NCBI RefSeq assembly: GCF_030546645.1 | Contig: NZ_JAUOTO010000001.1 | Location: 248,001-312,000 of the forward strand | DNA: 64,000 nucleotides | From: Flavitalea plasmicola | Lineage (GTDB): Bacteria > Bacteroidota > Bacteroidia > Chitinophagales > Chitinophagaceae | Direction: 5' to 3' | Shown: one piece after another, positions 16,783 through 25,363 of the stretch | How the letters are laid out: every line of letters starts with the position of its first letter | Numbering within the stretch: the first letter of the stretch is position 1 | The notes under the pieces: model-generated | The model's database searches: none | Told to the model about the DNA's origin: nothing | Seen by the model: only the letters and a program-made list of their open reading frames with translations | Position numbers and translations under genes: made by a program

Positions 16783-18048
16783 TCAATAACCATATTTGTC
16801 TTTCCAAAGCCCACGCAGGAATCTTCTCAGCTCTTCTTCGCGGGCGTTATTGCCCGGATCATAGAATTTCGTGCCTTGCAACGCTTCGGGAAGATATTCC
16901 TGTGGAGAGAAATTGTTGTCATAATTGTGGCTGTACTGGTAGCCTTTGCCATAGTCCAGGTTTTTCATCAGCCGGGTCGGTGCATTCCGGATATGCAGGG
17001 GTACGGGTAGATCGCCTTGGGTGCGCACGGCGGATTGAGCGGCGCCGATGGCGATCGTGGCGGAATTGCTCTTGGGTGATGATGCGAGGTAAGTGGCGCA
17101 TTGAGATAGGATGAGGTTGGATTCGGGATAACCTATCTTGTTGACGGCTTCGAAGCAGGCATTGGCAAGAAGGAGGGCATTAGGGTTGGCATTGCCGATG
17201 TCCTCGCTTGCCAGGATCAGCAGCCGGCGGGCGATGAATTTTACGTCCTCTCCTCCTTCTATCATGCGGGCCAGCCAATAAACGGCTGCGTTGGGATCGC
17301 TGCCCCGGATACTTTTGATAAACGCAGAAATGATGTCATAATGCTGCTCGCCTTTTTTATCGTAGAGCGCTATCCGCTGCTGGGCGATCTCCATGACCAG
17401 ATCATCTGTAATGACGGCGCCCTTTCCGGCTGCATCACAGACGACTTCCAGCAAATTCAGCAGCTTGCGGGCATCTCCTCCGGAGATCCTGATGAGGGCC
17501 GCCGTCTCTTTCAGCTGAACCTGCTGATCTTTCAGGATCACATCGTCTTTGATGGCGTGCTGCAGGAGCTTTACCAGGTCCTGTTCGTCCAGTGGTTTCA
17601 GCACATACACCTGGCACCGGCTGAGCAAGGCGCTGTTGACCTCGAACGAGGGATTTTCCGTGGTGGCTCCGATGAGGGTGACAATGCCTTTTTCCACGGC
17701 TCCCAGCAGGGCATCCTGCTGACCTTTATTAAAACGGTGGATCTCGTCTATGAAGAGGATGGCTTTTGCTTTTTCACGGGCTTCCGCGATGACCTCGCGT
17801 ACTTCCTTTACCCCCGCAGAAATAGCGCTCAGGGTATAGAAGGGTATGTTCAGCGAATTGGCGATGATCCCGGCAATGGTGGTCTTGCCCGTTCCGGGCG
17901 GGCCCCAGAGGATCATCGATGGAGGTTTCCCATGCTCGATGGCAGTCCGTAAAACACTGCCCTTACCCGTCAAATGCTTTTGCCCTACCAGCTGGTCGAG
18001 CGTTTGTGGCCGGAGCCGCTCGGCCAACGGAGCTTGTGGAGACAACAT
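16783..18048 (-). CDS. rarA: RarA/MgsA replication-associated recombination AAA+ ATPase
   Basis: A 421-residue clamp-loader-like ATPase that acts at stalled replication forks. The family N-terminus PLAERLRPQTLDQLVGQKHL is followed by Walker A GPPGTGKTT (49-57), Walker B ILFIDEIHRF (about 98-106), sensor 1 LIGATTENPSFEVN and the arginine finger in ALLSRCQVY. The C-terminal half contains the tetramerisation region with IRGSDPNAAVYWLARM and LLLANACFEAVNKIGYPE. Length is normal. It is divergent from the protease gene at 18109, with 60 bases between the starts. Confidence 0.96.
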   Translation of the reverse strand: MLSPQAPLAERLRPQTLDQLVGQKHLTGKGSVLRTAIEHGKPPSMILWGPPGTGKTTIAGIIANSLNIPFYTLSAISAGVKEVREVIAEAREKAKAILFIDEIHRFNKGQQDALLGAVEKGIVTLIGATTENPSFEVNSALLSRCQVYVLKPLDEQDLVKLLQHAIKDDVILKDQQVQLKETAALIRISGGDARKLLNLLEVVCDAAGKGAVITDDLVMEIAQQRIALYDKKGEQHYDIISAFIKSIRGSDPNAAVYWLARMIEGGEDVKFIARRLLILASEDIGNANPNALLLANACFEAVNKIGYPESNLILSQCATYLASSPKSNSATIAIGAAQSAVRTQGDLPVPLHIRNAPTRLMKNLDYGKGYQYSHNYDNNFSPQEYLPEALQGTKFYDPGNNAREEELRRFLRGLWKDKYGY

Positions 18049-18108
18049 AATAAAATTTAAACGTCAATAGTACAACAAGTTAGCCTTTTTCCTGTTTTAT
18101 TTGCAATA

Positions 18109-19485
18109 ATGAACGGCACTGGCAAATACCTTCTGTTGATCCTTTTACTCTTTCCGGTCGCCATCGCCTGTGGACAGAAAATCTCCGGGATGGAAAACTA
18201 CGCTGTCAACAGGCCGGGCGTTGTCATGATACGGACAGAATATTCCGCCAATGTCTATGTCAACAGCATGAAGATGAACAATAAGGCTTTCAATGCCTTA
18301 CTGGACTCTATACAGCGCCTGGACCAGGCCGGCGGTGTCTCCGCCGAACAGAAGCTGGACATCGTGCTCCGGGAGATGAACAACCATCCCACCCGATTTT
18401 TTCAGACGACCTTCGACTATATCAAACAGCCCGAGCAGATCACGGCCACGGGCACCGGCTTTTTCCTCACCGGCGACGGATATGTGGCTACCAACTGCCA
18501 TCTGATCGACAGGGACAATGCCTTCATCCGGCGCCAGTTCATCCTGTCCGCCTTCCAGCAGATTACAGATGCCAGTATCGCCGCCCTGGAAAATTCCTGG
18601 GCCACTACTTTCAACGAGCAACAGCGAAGTCTTCTATACAATACCTATGCCTCGGTGTATTCCCGTCTCTTTTCCATGATCCTTTACGGCCTTAAAAAGG
18701 ATATTTATGTGGTATACCGCAGCGACCGGGAAGACAAGGGGCCCGGAACGGAAAAGAAACTGGCCACCATCGTCAGGAAGGGACAGCCGATGCCTGGAAA
18801 GGACGTTGCGATCCTCAAGATCGAGGCCGGTGGGGAAATGCCTGTACTGGCCGTTGCCGACAACCGCCTGCCCAGAGTTGGCGAGCAGCTCTTTGTCTAC
18901 GGCTATCCCGGTCCTGTCACGAATAATGACTTTCTGGCGGCCGAGTCAGCCATCGAACCCACGCTGACATCCGGTATCGTCAGCGCCATTAAGCATTCCG
19001 TAGGAGGGTGGCCGCTGATCCAGATGGATGCCAATATCAACCATGGCAGCAGCGGGGGACCTGTATGCAACGAAAAGGGGGAAGTGGTCGGTCTTACCAC
19101 TTTCGGCAGCCTGGAGAACACAGGAGGGCTGGCAGCAGGGCTTAATTTCGCCGTTCCGGTGGCCATCCTGGGCGAGTACCTCGATACAGCGGGTATCACC
19201 CCACGGCTCAGCAGCGCTTCCCGGCTGTTCGGCCAGGCGGTTTCCTTCTATGACAAAGGACATTATAAGGCTGCGCTCCGGAAGTTCTTAGAGGTGAAGA
19301 AGATGAATGATGCGTATCCGGGATTGTATGTCTATATCAATAGTTGCCAGGAAAGCATTAAGAAAGGAATGGATCACTATTCCTCTCCGGTGGAGCGTGT
19401 GCAGATGATCTTTGCCGGACTGTTGCTGGCCACTGGCTTGCTGGCCTGGTGGGGTCTCCGCCGGCTCAGTCGAAAGCGTTCATGA
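18109..19485 (+). CDS. Membrane-anchored trypsin-like serine protease (S1C/DegP-like), with a helical insert
   Basis: A 458-residue predicted periplasmic protease. An N-terminal signal or anchor (7-21) precedes a trypsin-like domain with catalytic His131 (ATNCHLID), Asp232 (GKDVAILKIE) and Ser315 (NHGSSGGP). About 100 residues lie between His and Asp, including a mainly helical insert at about 140-200, longer than in DegP. No PDZ domain is present. Instead the C-terminal part has a short TPR-like stretch (SASRLFGQAVSFYDKGHYKAALRKFLEVKK) and a single membrane helix at about 430-448 followed by a basic tail (RRLSRKRS). All three catalytic residues are intact, so it should be active. Substrate unknown. 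Confidence 0.85.
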   Translation: MNGTGKYLLLILLLFPVAIACGQKISGMENYAVNRPGVVMIRTEYSANVYVNSMKMNNKAFNALLDSIQRLDQAGGVSAEQKLDIVLREMNNHPTRFFQTTFDYIKQPEQITATGTGFFLTGDGYVATNCHLIDRDNAFIRRQFILSAFQQITDASIAALENSWATTFNEQQRSLLYNTYASVYSRLFSMILYGLKKDIYVVYRSDREDKGPGTEKKLATIVRKGQPMPGKDVAILKIEAGGEMPVLAVADNRLPRVGEQLFVYGYPGPVTNNDFLAAESAIEPTLTSGIVSAIKHSVGGWPLIQMDANINHGSSGGPVCNEKGEVVGLTTFGSLENTGGLAAGLNFAVPVAILGEYLDTAGITPRLSSASRLFGQAVSFYDKGHYKAALRKFLEVKKMNDAYPGLYVYINSCQESIKKGMDHYSSPVERVQMIFAGLLLATGLLAWWGLRRLSRKRS

Positions 19486-19498
19486 CGGGATCGATGTT

Positions 19499-19981
19499 TC
19501 ATGGAATATTGTTGCTGTCCCTCGACAAATAGTACCATCTCAGCAACCGGAGGTTGATCAACACATTCACCGCCACGCTGAGCCCCAACACCAATGCCTG
19601 GATCCCACTCAGACGCAGCTGTTTTTCACTGATGTCCTTGAATTGCGCATTCTCCTGCAGCATGGGCACCACCTGGTGCGCACTTTTGATCAGGGCAATC
19701 CCGAAAACGATAAAGAGGGTGCTTATGAACAGTGATACAAAGCCAATAAAGCGAATGCCGGAGGGCGTTTGACTGCTCAGGGGCACGGCGGGGTTCCTGA
19801 TGCTTCTATGCAGCCGGAGCGCCGCATAGCTGTGCAGGACGATGGCGCTGATGATAAAGCCTGACAACAGGAATAAGGGGTTGCCTGTCACGCCCAGCAA
19901 AAGGCATTGCAGACAACCCAGGCCCCAGAAGATCAGGTTGATCCAGGTGAGCACCGCCGATATCTTTAGTGCGCTACGCAT
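19499..19981 (-). CDS. Four-helix integral membrane protein of unknown function
   Basis: A 160-residue protein with four predicted membrane helices (about residues 8-28, 33-53, 76-100 and 121-145) and short loops. I recognise no catalytic motif. The start codon overlaps the end of aspS by 8 bases, implying translational coupling with the tRNA synthetase. It ends 13 bases from the convergent protease gene. Hypothetical. Confidence 0.75.
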   Translation of the reverse strand: MRSALKISAVLTWINLIFWGLGCLQCLLLGVTGNPLFLLSGFIISAIVLHSYAALRLHRSIRNPAVPLSSQTPSGIRFIGFVSLFISTLFIVFGIALIKSAHQVVPMLQENAQFKDISEKQLRLSGIQALVLGLSVAVNVLINLRLLRWYYLSRDSNNIP

Positions 19982-21812
19982 GTGTTGTTCCTTTCAGTGC
20001 GATGGAAAGCTCTTCCAGCTGTTTGTCATCGATGGTGCTGGGGGCATCCAGCATCACATCCCGTCCGCTGTTGTTCTTCGGGAAGGCGATAAAGTCCCGG
20101 ATGCTCTCGCTGCCGCCCAGGATGGCGCAGAGCCTGTCAAAGCCGAATGCGATCCCCCCGTGGGGCGGTGCGCCATATTCAAAGGCTCCCAGCAGGAAGC
20201 CGAACTTGTGCAGGGCTTCTTCGGGGCTCATCCCCAGGGCTGCAAACATCTTTTCCTGTAGCTCCCGCTGGTAGATCCGGATAGAGCCGCCACCGATCTC
20301 GTTGCCATTCAGCACCATGTCGTAGGCGTTGGCCTTGATATTGGAGTAGGGATGCTCCAGGTATTTCTCCGCATTTTCGATGAGGGGATTGTTGTCGATC
20401 ATTACGCTGATGTCCGAAGGCTTCGGCGATGTGAAAGGGTGGTGACGGGCAACCCAGCGATTGTCTTCCTCGGCATATTCAAAGAGGGGAAAGTCCAGCA
20501 CCCAGAGCAGCTTGAATTCATTTTCCTTACGTAGCCCCAGTCGCCGCCCCATTTCCAGCCGGAGCTCGCTGATGGCTTTGCGTGTGCGCTCTTCCCTGCC
20601 GGCCAGGATAAGGATCAGGTCGCCAGGTTTGGCGCCAGCCGCAGCCGCAATGGCTTTCAGCTTCTCCTCGTTATAAAATTTGTCGACGCTGCTTTTGAGG
20701 GTGCCATCTGTGTTGTATTTGACAAATACCAGCCCCTGCATACCGATCTGTGGCCTTTTGACCCATTCGGTGAGTTCGTCCGTTTGCTTGCGGGTGTATT
20801 CACTGCATCCCGGGACGGCAATGGCCAACACGGTCTCCGCATTGTCGAATACCCCGAACCCGGCGCCGTTGATCAGCTGGCCTGTGGGGGCTGCGTCCCC
20901 GTTGCTCAGAATAAAGGCGGATTTGAGGTTCAGCAGCTTCATGCCGAATCTTATGTCCGGCTTGTCATTGCCGTATTGCCACATGGCCTGTTCCCAGGTC
21001 ATGCGCTCCACCTTTTCCGTATAGTCTATGTTCTTTACGGCCTTGAAAATATATTTGATCATGCCTTCGAACATGTTGAGGATATCCTCCTGTTCGACAA
21101 AGCTCATCTCACAGTCTATCTGCGTGAACTCGGGCTGCCTGTCGGCACGGAGGTCCTCATCCCGGAAGCATTTGACCACCTGGTAATACCGGTCATAACC
21201 GCTGACCATCAGCAGCTGCTTAAAAGTCTGCGGTGATTGGGGGAGGGCATAGAACTGGCCCTGGTTCATACGGGAGGGGACCACAAAGTCACGCGCTCCC
21301 TCCGGTGTGGACTTGATGAGAAAAGGCGTTTCGATGTCCATGAACTGTTGCTCATGCAGGTAATTCCTGGCAGCCCGGTTGACGGCATAGCGCAGCTCCA
21401 GGTTCTTTTTCACCGCATTGCGGCGAAGGTCAAGGTACCTGTATTTCATGCGCAGGTCATCCCCCCCATCCGTATCATCCTGGATGGTGAAGGGAGGGGT
21501 AACTGATTTGTTCAGTGTCTTGAAGGAGGTGACATTTATTTCAATGTCGCCTGTGGGTATATTGGGGTTCTTATTTGTCCGCTCAGTCACAGTGCCTTTC
21601 ACCTGCAGCACGAATTCACGGCCCGGAGGATTCTCCGCCAGCTCTTTATTCAGCTCCTCTCCAAAAAGCAATTGGGTAATGCCATAACGGTCACGGAGGT
21701 CGACGAAAGTGATGCTCCCGAATTTACGTACTGTCTGCACCCAGCCGGCCAGGGTCACGGCTGCCCCGGCATGGTCCTTTCTTAATTCTCCGCAAGTATG
21801 AGTTCTATACAT
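19974..21812 (-). CDS. aspS: Aspartyl-tRNA synthetase
   Basis: A 612-residue class II tRNA synthetase that charges tRNA-Asp. The N-terminal OB-fold anticodon domain ([23 protein letters not shown]) is followed by motif 1 near [20 protein letters not shown], motif 2 with [19 protein letters not shown] and motif 3 with [12 protein letters not shown]-type insert lies between motifs 2 and 3, as in bacterial-type AspS. Length is normal. The family also includes non-discriminating enzymes; this cannot be decided here. A TACCTTTG element ends about 22 bases upstream of the start. Confidence 0.97.
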   Translation of the reverse strand: MYRTHTCGELRKDHAGAAVTLAGWVQTVRKFGSITFVDLRDRYGITQLLFGEELNKELAENPPGREFVLQVKGTVTERTNKNPNIPTGDIEINVTSFKTLNKSVTPPFTIQDDTDGGDDLRMKYRYLDLRRNAVKKNLELRYAVNRAARNYLHEQQFMDIETPFLIKSTPEGARDFVVPSRMNQGQFYALPQSPQTFKQLLMVSGYDRYYQVVKCFRDEDLRADRQPEFTQIDCEMSFVEQEDILNMFEGMIKYIFKAVKNIDYTEKVERMTWEQAMWQYGNDKPDIRFGMKLLNLKSAFILSNGDAAPTGQLINGAGFGVFDNAETVLAIAVPGCSEYTRKQTDELTEWVKRPQIGMQGLVFVKYNTDGTLKSSVDKFYNEEKLKAIAAAAGAKPGDLILILAGREERTRKAISELRLEMGRRLGLRKENEFKLLWVLDFPLFEYAEEDNRWVARHHPFTSPKPSDISVMIDNNPLIENAEKYLEHPYSNIKANAYDMVLNGNEIGGGSIRIYQRELQEKMFAALGMSPEEALHKFGFLLGAFEYGAPPHGGIAFGFDRLCAILGGSESIRDFIAFPKNNSGRDVMLDAPSTIDDKQLEELSIALKGTTHA

Positions 21813-21834
21813 CCTGAAGTTTTTTCTTGAGGGG

Positions 21835-21842
21835 CAAAGGTA
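21835..21842 (-). promoter_or_regulatory. -7 element of a probable aspS promoter
   Basis: Minus strand TACCTTTG is an exact match to TAnnTTTG, 22 bases before the aspS start codon. No good -33 TTTG is seen at 19-21 bases upstream, so support rests on the -7 box alone. Confidence 0.4.
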
Positions 21843-21947
21843 ATTTAAAACCCTTCAGTTTTTATCCGAAAATGGGGTCCGGAACGGGGATTTGTTGTCC
21901 TGATCACAAATTTATTCACAATAGCCGCGGGAAGCCCGGCCCTACCG

Positions 21948-21977
21948 TTGCAAAAGCGGGAAAAAACTGTATTTTTC
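21948..21977 (+). promoter_or_regulatory. Candidate promoter immediately before the first mtfA-like gene
   Basis: TTG (21948-21950), 19 bases, then TATTTTTC (21970-21977). If real, transcription starts within a few bases of the ATGs at 21984/21990, giving a leaderless or nearly leaderless mRNA. Confidence 0.35.
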
Positions 21978-21983
21978 GGACCT

Positions 21984-22874
21984 ATGCGCATGTTGACCGA
22001 GATAGCCCTGATCATAGGCCTGGTTATAGCTGTTTTTTTAATAGCCAGGTTGAGCCGGTATATTCTCAAAGAGGTCCGTGCGCTGAAGGTCATCCGGATC
22101 TATGACGACAGGCATTGGGATTTCGACCATATTCTCTCTCAATACAATCCTTATTATAAGAGCCTGGATGACACGGTGAGAGACAGGTTCCTGCGCCGGG
22201 TGCTCCATTTCATGGAGGATAAGGAGTTCGAATATATAGACCTGGAAAAAGAGGAACGCATGCCCTTGCTCATCAGCGCCGCGGCCGTACAGCTCACCTT
22301 CGGCCTGGAACATTACCTGCTGGATTATTTCAAGACCATTTATATTTTACGGGAGAATTACCGGTTTGGGCTGTATAATATGCCGTTCGAAGGTCACGTC
22401 AGCGAAGACGGCATCTATCTTTCCTGGGCTAACTTCATCCGGGAGTTCACTGATTATTCCGATGGTCAGAATGTCGGTCTTCATGAGATGGCCCATGCGC
22501 TGACCTATGTCAATTTCACGGTCGATGATGGCAAGGACGACACCTTCCATGATAAGTTCAAAGATTTCTCCGAAGTGGCCCGTCCCATCTTCGAACGCAT
22601 GCAGGCGGGCGAGTCCACTATCCTGGATCCGTATGCCGCCACTAATTACCAGGAATTCTGGGCCGTCAGCATAGAAACCTTTTTCGAACGCGCCCATGCC
22701 TTTAAAAAGCAATTGCCCGAACTGTATACCTCCCTTTGCAGCCTCCTGAACCAGGACCCGCTGACCCCCCGTAAAATTATCGATGCAACATTCCTGGAGG
22801 AGATGGCCGGAACGCTCTCCGAAACCGCGCTTTCTTCCGAAGTGCTCCCCGCCCCGGAAGGCACCCAACTTTAA
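21984..22874 (+). CDS. MtfA-type (M90) zinc metallopeptidase, copy 1
   Basis: A 296-residue membrane-anchored protein with an N-terminal helix (about residues 4-24) and a C-terminal MtfA/M90 peptidase domain. The zinc site HEMAH is at about 167-171 (NVGLHEMAHALTY) and the third ligand is probably the Glu of NYQEFWAVSIETFFE. The segment PLLISAAAVQLTFGLE before the site is characteristic of the family. E. coli MtfA is soluble and cleaves after binding the Mlc repressor; the membrane anchor here suggests a different setting. The ATG at 21984 is preferred because the upstream 12 codons precede the candidate promoter. A second copy follows after 264 bases. Confidence 0.85.
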   Translation: MRMLTEIALIIGLVIAVFLIARLSRYILKEVRALKVIRIYDDRHWDFDHILSQYNPYYKSLDDTVRDRFLRRVLHFMEDKEFEYIDLEKEERMPLLISAAAVQLTFGLEHYLLDYFKTIYILRENYRFGLYNMPFEGHVSEDGIYLSWANFIREFTDYSDGQNVGLHEMAHALTYVNFTVDDGKDDTFHDKFKDFSEVARPIFERMQAGESTILDPYAATNYQEFWAVSIETFFERAHAFKKQLPELYTSLCSLLNQDPLTPRKIIDATFLEEMAGTLSETALSSEVLPAPEGTQL

Positions 22875-22939
22875 AACATTTTTAACTTGTTGATAATGAG
22901 GGAGATGTTAAAATTTAACGAAAACATCTTCACATAGCT

Positions 22940-22969
22940 TTTGATTTTTAAATATTATTTCTATCTTGT
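22940..22969 (+). promoter_or_regulatory. Promoter for the second mtfA-like gene, with a long leader
   Basis: TTTG (22940-22943), 18 bases, then TATCTTGT (22962-22969). Transcription from here gives a leader of roughly 165 bases before 23139. The leader contains CCTCC/GGAGG complementary blocks (about 23030 and 23036-23040) and a CGATCGTACCGATCG element near 23091-23106. No known riboswitch pattern was recognised. Confidence 0.5.
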
Positions 22970-23138
22970 TCGCAATCCGTAATGATTCATTTCCTCTTGA
23001 TTAACCTACCTGGGTTTTCCTCCTCAGAACGAACCGGAGGTTCATTTGATCTGAAAGCCATAGTACCGTATCCAACACCGATGTAAGGCCCGATCGTACC
23101 GATCGTTTCTTTTGAATCACAAAGAAAAATGGAACCTT

Positions 23139-23987
23139 ATGGAAATCGTTGTCATTATTGCTCTGGTACTGGGAATATTGTTCCTAAACCGCCCGGTGAC
23201 CTTGCTTTTTCAGCGCCTGTACACCAGGCATCAATTTAAACGCTTTACAGCGGCGGAGACCTTTTATCATTCTGTTGTATCCCGTCATTTTAAATACTAC
23301 AACCGGCTGAGCCTGGAAGAACAGCAGAAATTTCTTTTTCGCACCTACGTATTCGAACACTCCAAGAACTTCCATTATATAGAGGTAGAGCGGAATGCCG
23401 AAATGCCGATCCTGGTGAGCGCTGCTGCAGTGCAGCTTACTTTCGGGCTGGAGAAGTTCAAGCTCAGCTATTTTGACGATATCTTCATCCTTAGGGACGA
23501 TTACCATTACGGATTCTATTCCCGGCCCTTTATGGGGCACGTAGATCAGACAGGGATCTATCTCTCCTGGGATAATTTCATCAAGGGTATCTCAGGCGAA
23601 ACACCCAATTGCAATGTCGGGCTGCATGAAATGGGGCATGCATTGGCGTATGTAAACTTCGTTACCCAGACGGAAGAAGACAAGCATTTCAAAGCCGAGT
23701 TCCATAATTTCTCCAAGGTAGCCCGGCCGATCTTCACGGCTATGCAAGGCGGCGCAAAGAATTTCCTGGGTGACTATGCGGCCACGAACTACCATGAGTT
23801 CTGGGCCGTGGCGATCGAGATGTTTTTTGAGAATGCGGTGCAATTCAGGCATGAGCTGCCCGATCTGTATGAGGCGATGATCCGGGTGCTGAATCAGGAC
23901 CCGCTGAGCTTTATTACGAGCAACAGGACGATCATCCGCCGGATGGATCCCACGGCCGCCAATCGTAAGAAGGCCATGATACAATAG
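23139..23987 (+). CDS. MtfA-type (M90) zinc metallopeptidase, copy 2
   Basis: A 282-residue paralogue of the preceding gene. The ATG at 23139 (MEIVVIIALVLGILFL) starts directly at the membrane helix; an ATG 27 bases upstream is an alternative. The zinc motif HEMGH lies at about 163-167 (NVGLHEMGHALAYVNF), with NYHEFWAVAIEMFFE further on. The shared segments LVSAAAVQLTFGLEK and GIYLSWDNFIK show recent tandem duplication with copy 1. The C-terminal tails differ. It has its own promoter and a long leader, so the two copies are probably controlled separately. A heptanucleotide repeat begins immediately after the stop codon. Confidence 0.85.
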   Translation: MEIVVIIALVLGILFLNRPVTLLFQRLYTRHQFKRFTAAETFYHSVVSRHFKYYNRLSLEEQQKFLFRTYVFEHSKNFHYIEVERNAEMPILVSAAAVQLTFGLEKFKLSYFDDIFILRDDYHYGFYSRPFMGHVDQTGIYLSWDNFIKGISGETPNCNVGLHEMGHALAYVNFVTQTEEDKHFKAEFHNFSKVARPIFTAMQGGAKNFLGDYAATNYHEFWAVAIEMFFENAVQFRHELPDLYEAMIRVLNQDPLSFITSNRTIIRRMDPTAANRKKAMIQ

Positions 23988-24025
23988 CAAGCCGCGAGCT
24001 TATAGCCTCGAGCCACGAGCTGAGG
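23988..24025. repeat. Heptanucleotide repeat cluster (CAAGCYR-type, degenerate)
   Basis: Units CAAGCCG, CGAGCTT, ATAGCCT, CGAGCCA and CGAGCTG follow directly on the stop codon of the mtfA copy 2 gene. On the other strand the same bases form the new C-terminus of the ORF6N relic. Same family as the repeats at 33838, 34262, 39682, 61350 and 63277. Confidence 0.75.
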
Positions 24026-24314
24026 ATTTTATTTAAGACCTGCTCGAAAAACATATTCTCGATGGCGTCATAGATGGCATTCAGCTGTACGTCGTGTTCA
24101 CCCAGGCGGTCCCTGATCTCCTGCAAAACAGACCACAAGTCTGTTGGCCGAAGGCCTATCATTAGATGTTTGCGCCAAAGGGCTATTTTCAAGTTAAGCC
24201 CGACAGCGCAAACAAGGGACGGCGATGCTGTTCTGCTCTATGAGGTCACAATTTGTGACCGCATCCATTCTCCTTCGGCGAGCCGGAACATAAAATCTTC
24301 GGGAAAACGCAATC
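24026..24314 (-). pseudogene. Decayed ORF6N-domain gene
   Basis: Read on the minus strand immediately after the oxidoreductase stop codon, the sequence encodes RFPEDFMFRLAEGEWMRSQIVTS and then a stop. This closely resembles the ORF6N consensus segment around RFPEDFMFQL and RSQIVTS. In the same frame beyond the stop comes LQEIRDRLGEHDVQLNAIYD, the coiled C-terminal part of ORF6N proteins. The beginning of the gene, about 30 residues between the two blocks, and the native C-terminus are missing. The reading runs into the heptanucleotide repeat. ORF6N proteins are common accessory/phage-related genes of unknown molecular role, so this is a relic of an acquired gene. Confidence 0.8.
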
Positions 24315-24316
24315 AA

Positions 24317-25363
24317 TCACCTACTCAAAATTTTTGCAAATCTCTTGACATCCACGTTCGGCTGTATAGCTTTCCCCCGAACCATATGCTCCACCAGCTG
24401 ATGGGCAAAGTACGGCGCCAGCGAGCAGCCCTTTGTACCCATACCATTGAGGATACCAACGGCGGGGTGTAAGGGATGAAAACCTACGAAAGGCCTTCGT
24501 TCGAGCGTAGCCGGACGCACGGAGGCGAAATGATCGATGACCTGGAGCGGGAGTTTGATCCAGTTTTTTAATGCGGCTTCGGTCCTTTCCCTGAAAGTGT
24601 TGGTAGGATTGGTGTCGGAGAATGACCATTCGTACGATGAGCCCACCCAATACAGTCCGTCCTTCCAGGGGGCGAGCGTGATGCCTTTCTTGAAGACCGC
24701 CGTTTGCTGATCGAGCTGGGGGATATCCAGGATCAGCGCCTCGCCCTTATTCGGCGCGAAAGGCAGGCGGGAAAAATAAGGGTTGCTGAAACTGGCGATA
24801 CCGTCACAGAAAATGACCATCCGGGCGGTGATGTCCTTATATTGTATGCTGTCGGGGCGTATGGTCAATGCCTGCTGGTCGAAGTATTCTTCCCGCAAAG
24901 TTCTCTGGTCCAACATCCGTCGACGGGCGGTGGGCAGCAGTTTGGGAAGGTCAACGAGATAGCAGGGGGCGATGGTCCCAAAACCGAGTTCGTAATGAAA
25001 GCTGCTATCCCAGGCATGGTCATCGGCCGCCAACTGAATGTATTGCGGGTCGTCTTTGAGCCTGTCCAGGAAGGCCAGGCGCATCTGGGCCGTAGGGAAG
25101 AAGTCGATCAGGTCCACCCGACGCATACAATCCGGCGCCATCTCTCCATATGCCTTTTGGGCAAAATCCAGCAGCTCGTCGATCATCCATGTTTTTACGA
25201 TCCGGCGACCGGTGACCGGGTTGATAAGACCCGCCGCCGCACGGGAGGCCGTATGGGGCCGCTCTTCATCGATCACGACGAAGGTGCGTCCCGCCTGCTC
25301 AAGGTACCAGCTGAGAAAAGTGCCGCAAATACCCTGTCCGACGATCAATACATCCTTCATCAT
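24317..25363 (-). CDS. FAD-dependent oxidoreductase (DAO superfamily)
   Basis: A 348-residue flavoprotein of the D-amino-acid oxidase superfamily. The dinucleotide-binding motif is VLIVGQGICGTFLSWYLEQ at residues 5-23, with the ribose-binding acidic end at VVIDEERPHTASRAAAGLINPVTGRR. The C-terminal FAD segment is ASVRPATLERRPFVGFHP ... GTKGCSLAPYFAHQLV. It resembles the oxidase half of MnmC-like proteins and glycine/amino-acid oxidases, but the substrate cannot be read from sequence. The start (ATGATG at 25363-25358) overlaps the stop of the alpha-2-macroglobulin gene, so the two are coupled. Confidence 0.82.
   Translation of the reverse strand: MMKDVLIVGQGICGTFLSWYLEQAGRTFVVIDEERPHTASRAAAGLINPVTGRRIVKTWMIDELLDFAQKAYGEMAPDCMRRVDLIDFFPTAQMRLAFLDRLKDDPQYIQLAADDHAWDSSFHYELGFGTIAPCYLVDLPKLLPTARRRMLDQRTLREEYFDQQALTIRPDSIQYKDITARMVIFCDGIASFSNPYFSRLPFAPNKGEALILDIPQLDQQTAVFKKGITLAPWKDGLYWVGSSYEWSFSDTNPTNTFRERTEAALKNWIKLPLQVIDHFASVRPATLERRPFVGFHPLHPAVGILNGMGTKGCSLAPYFAHQLVEHMVRGKAIQPNVDVKRFAKILSR

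Noticed and set aside
22970-23138. Possible riboswitch in the leader of the second mtfA-like gene
   Set aside because: Some complementary blocks are present, but no known aptamer consensus and no terminator or sequestered start could be shown by eye.
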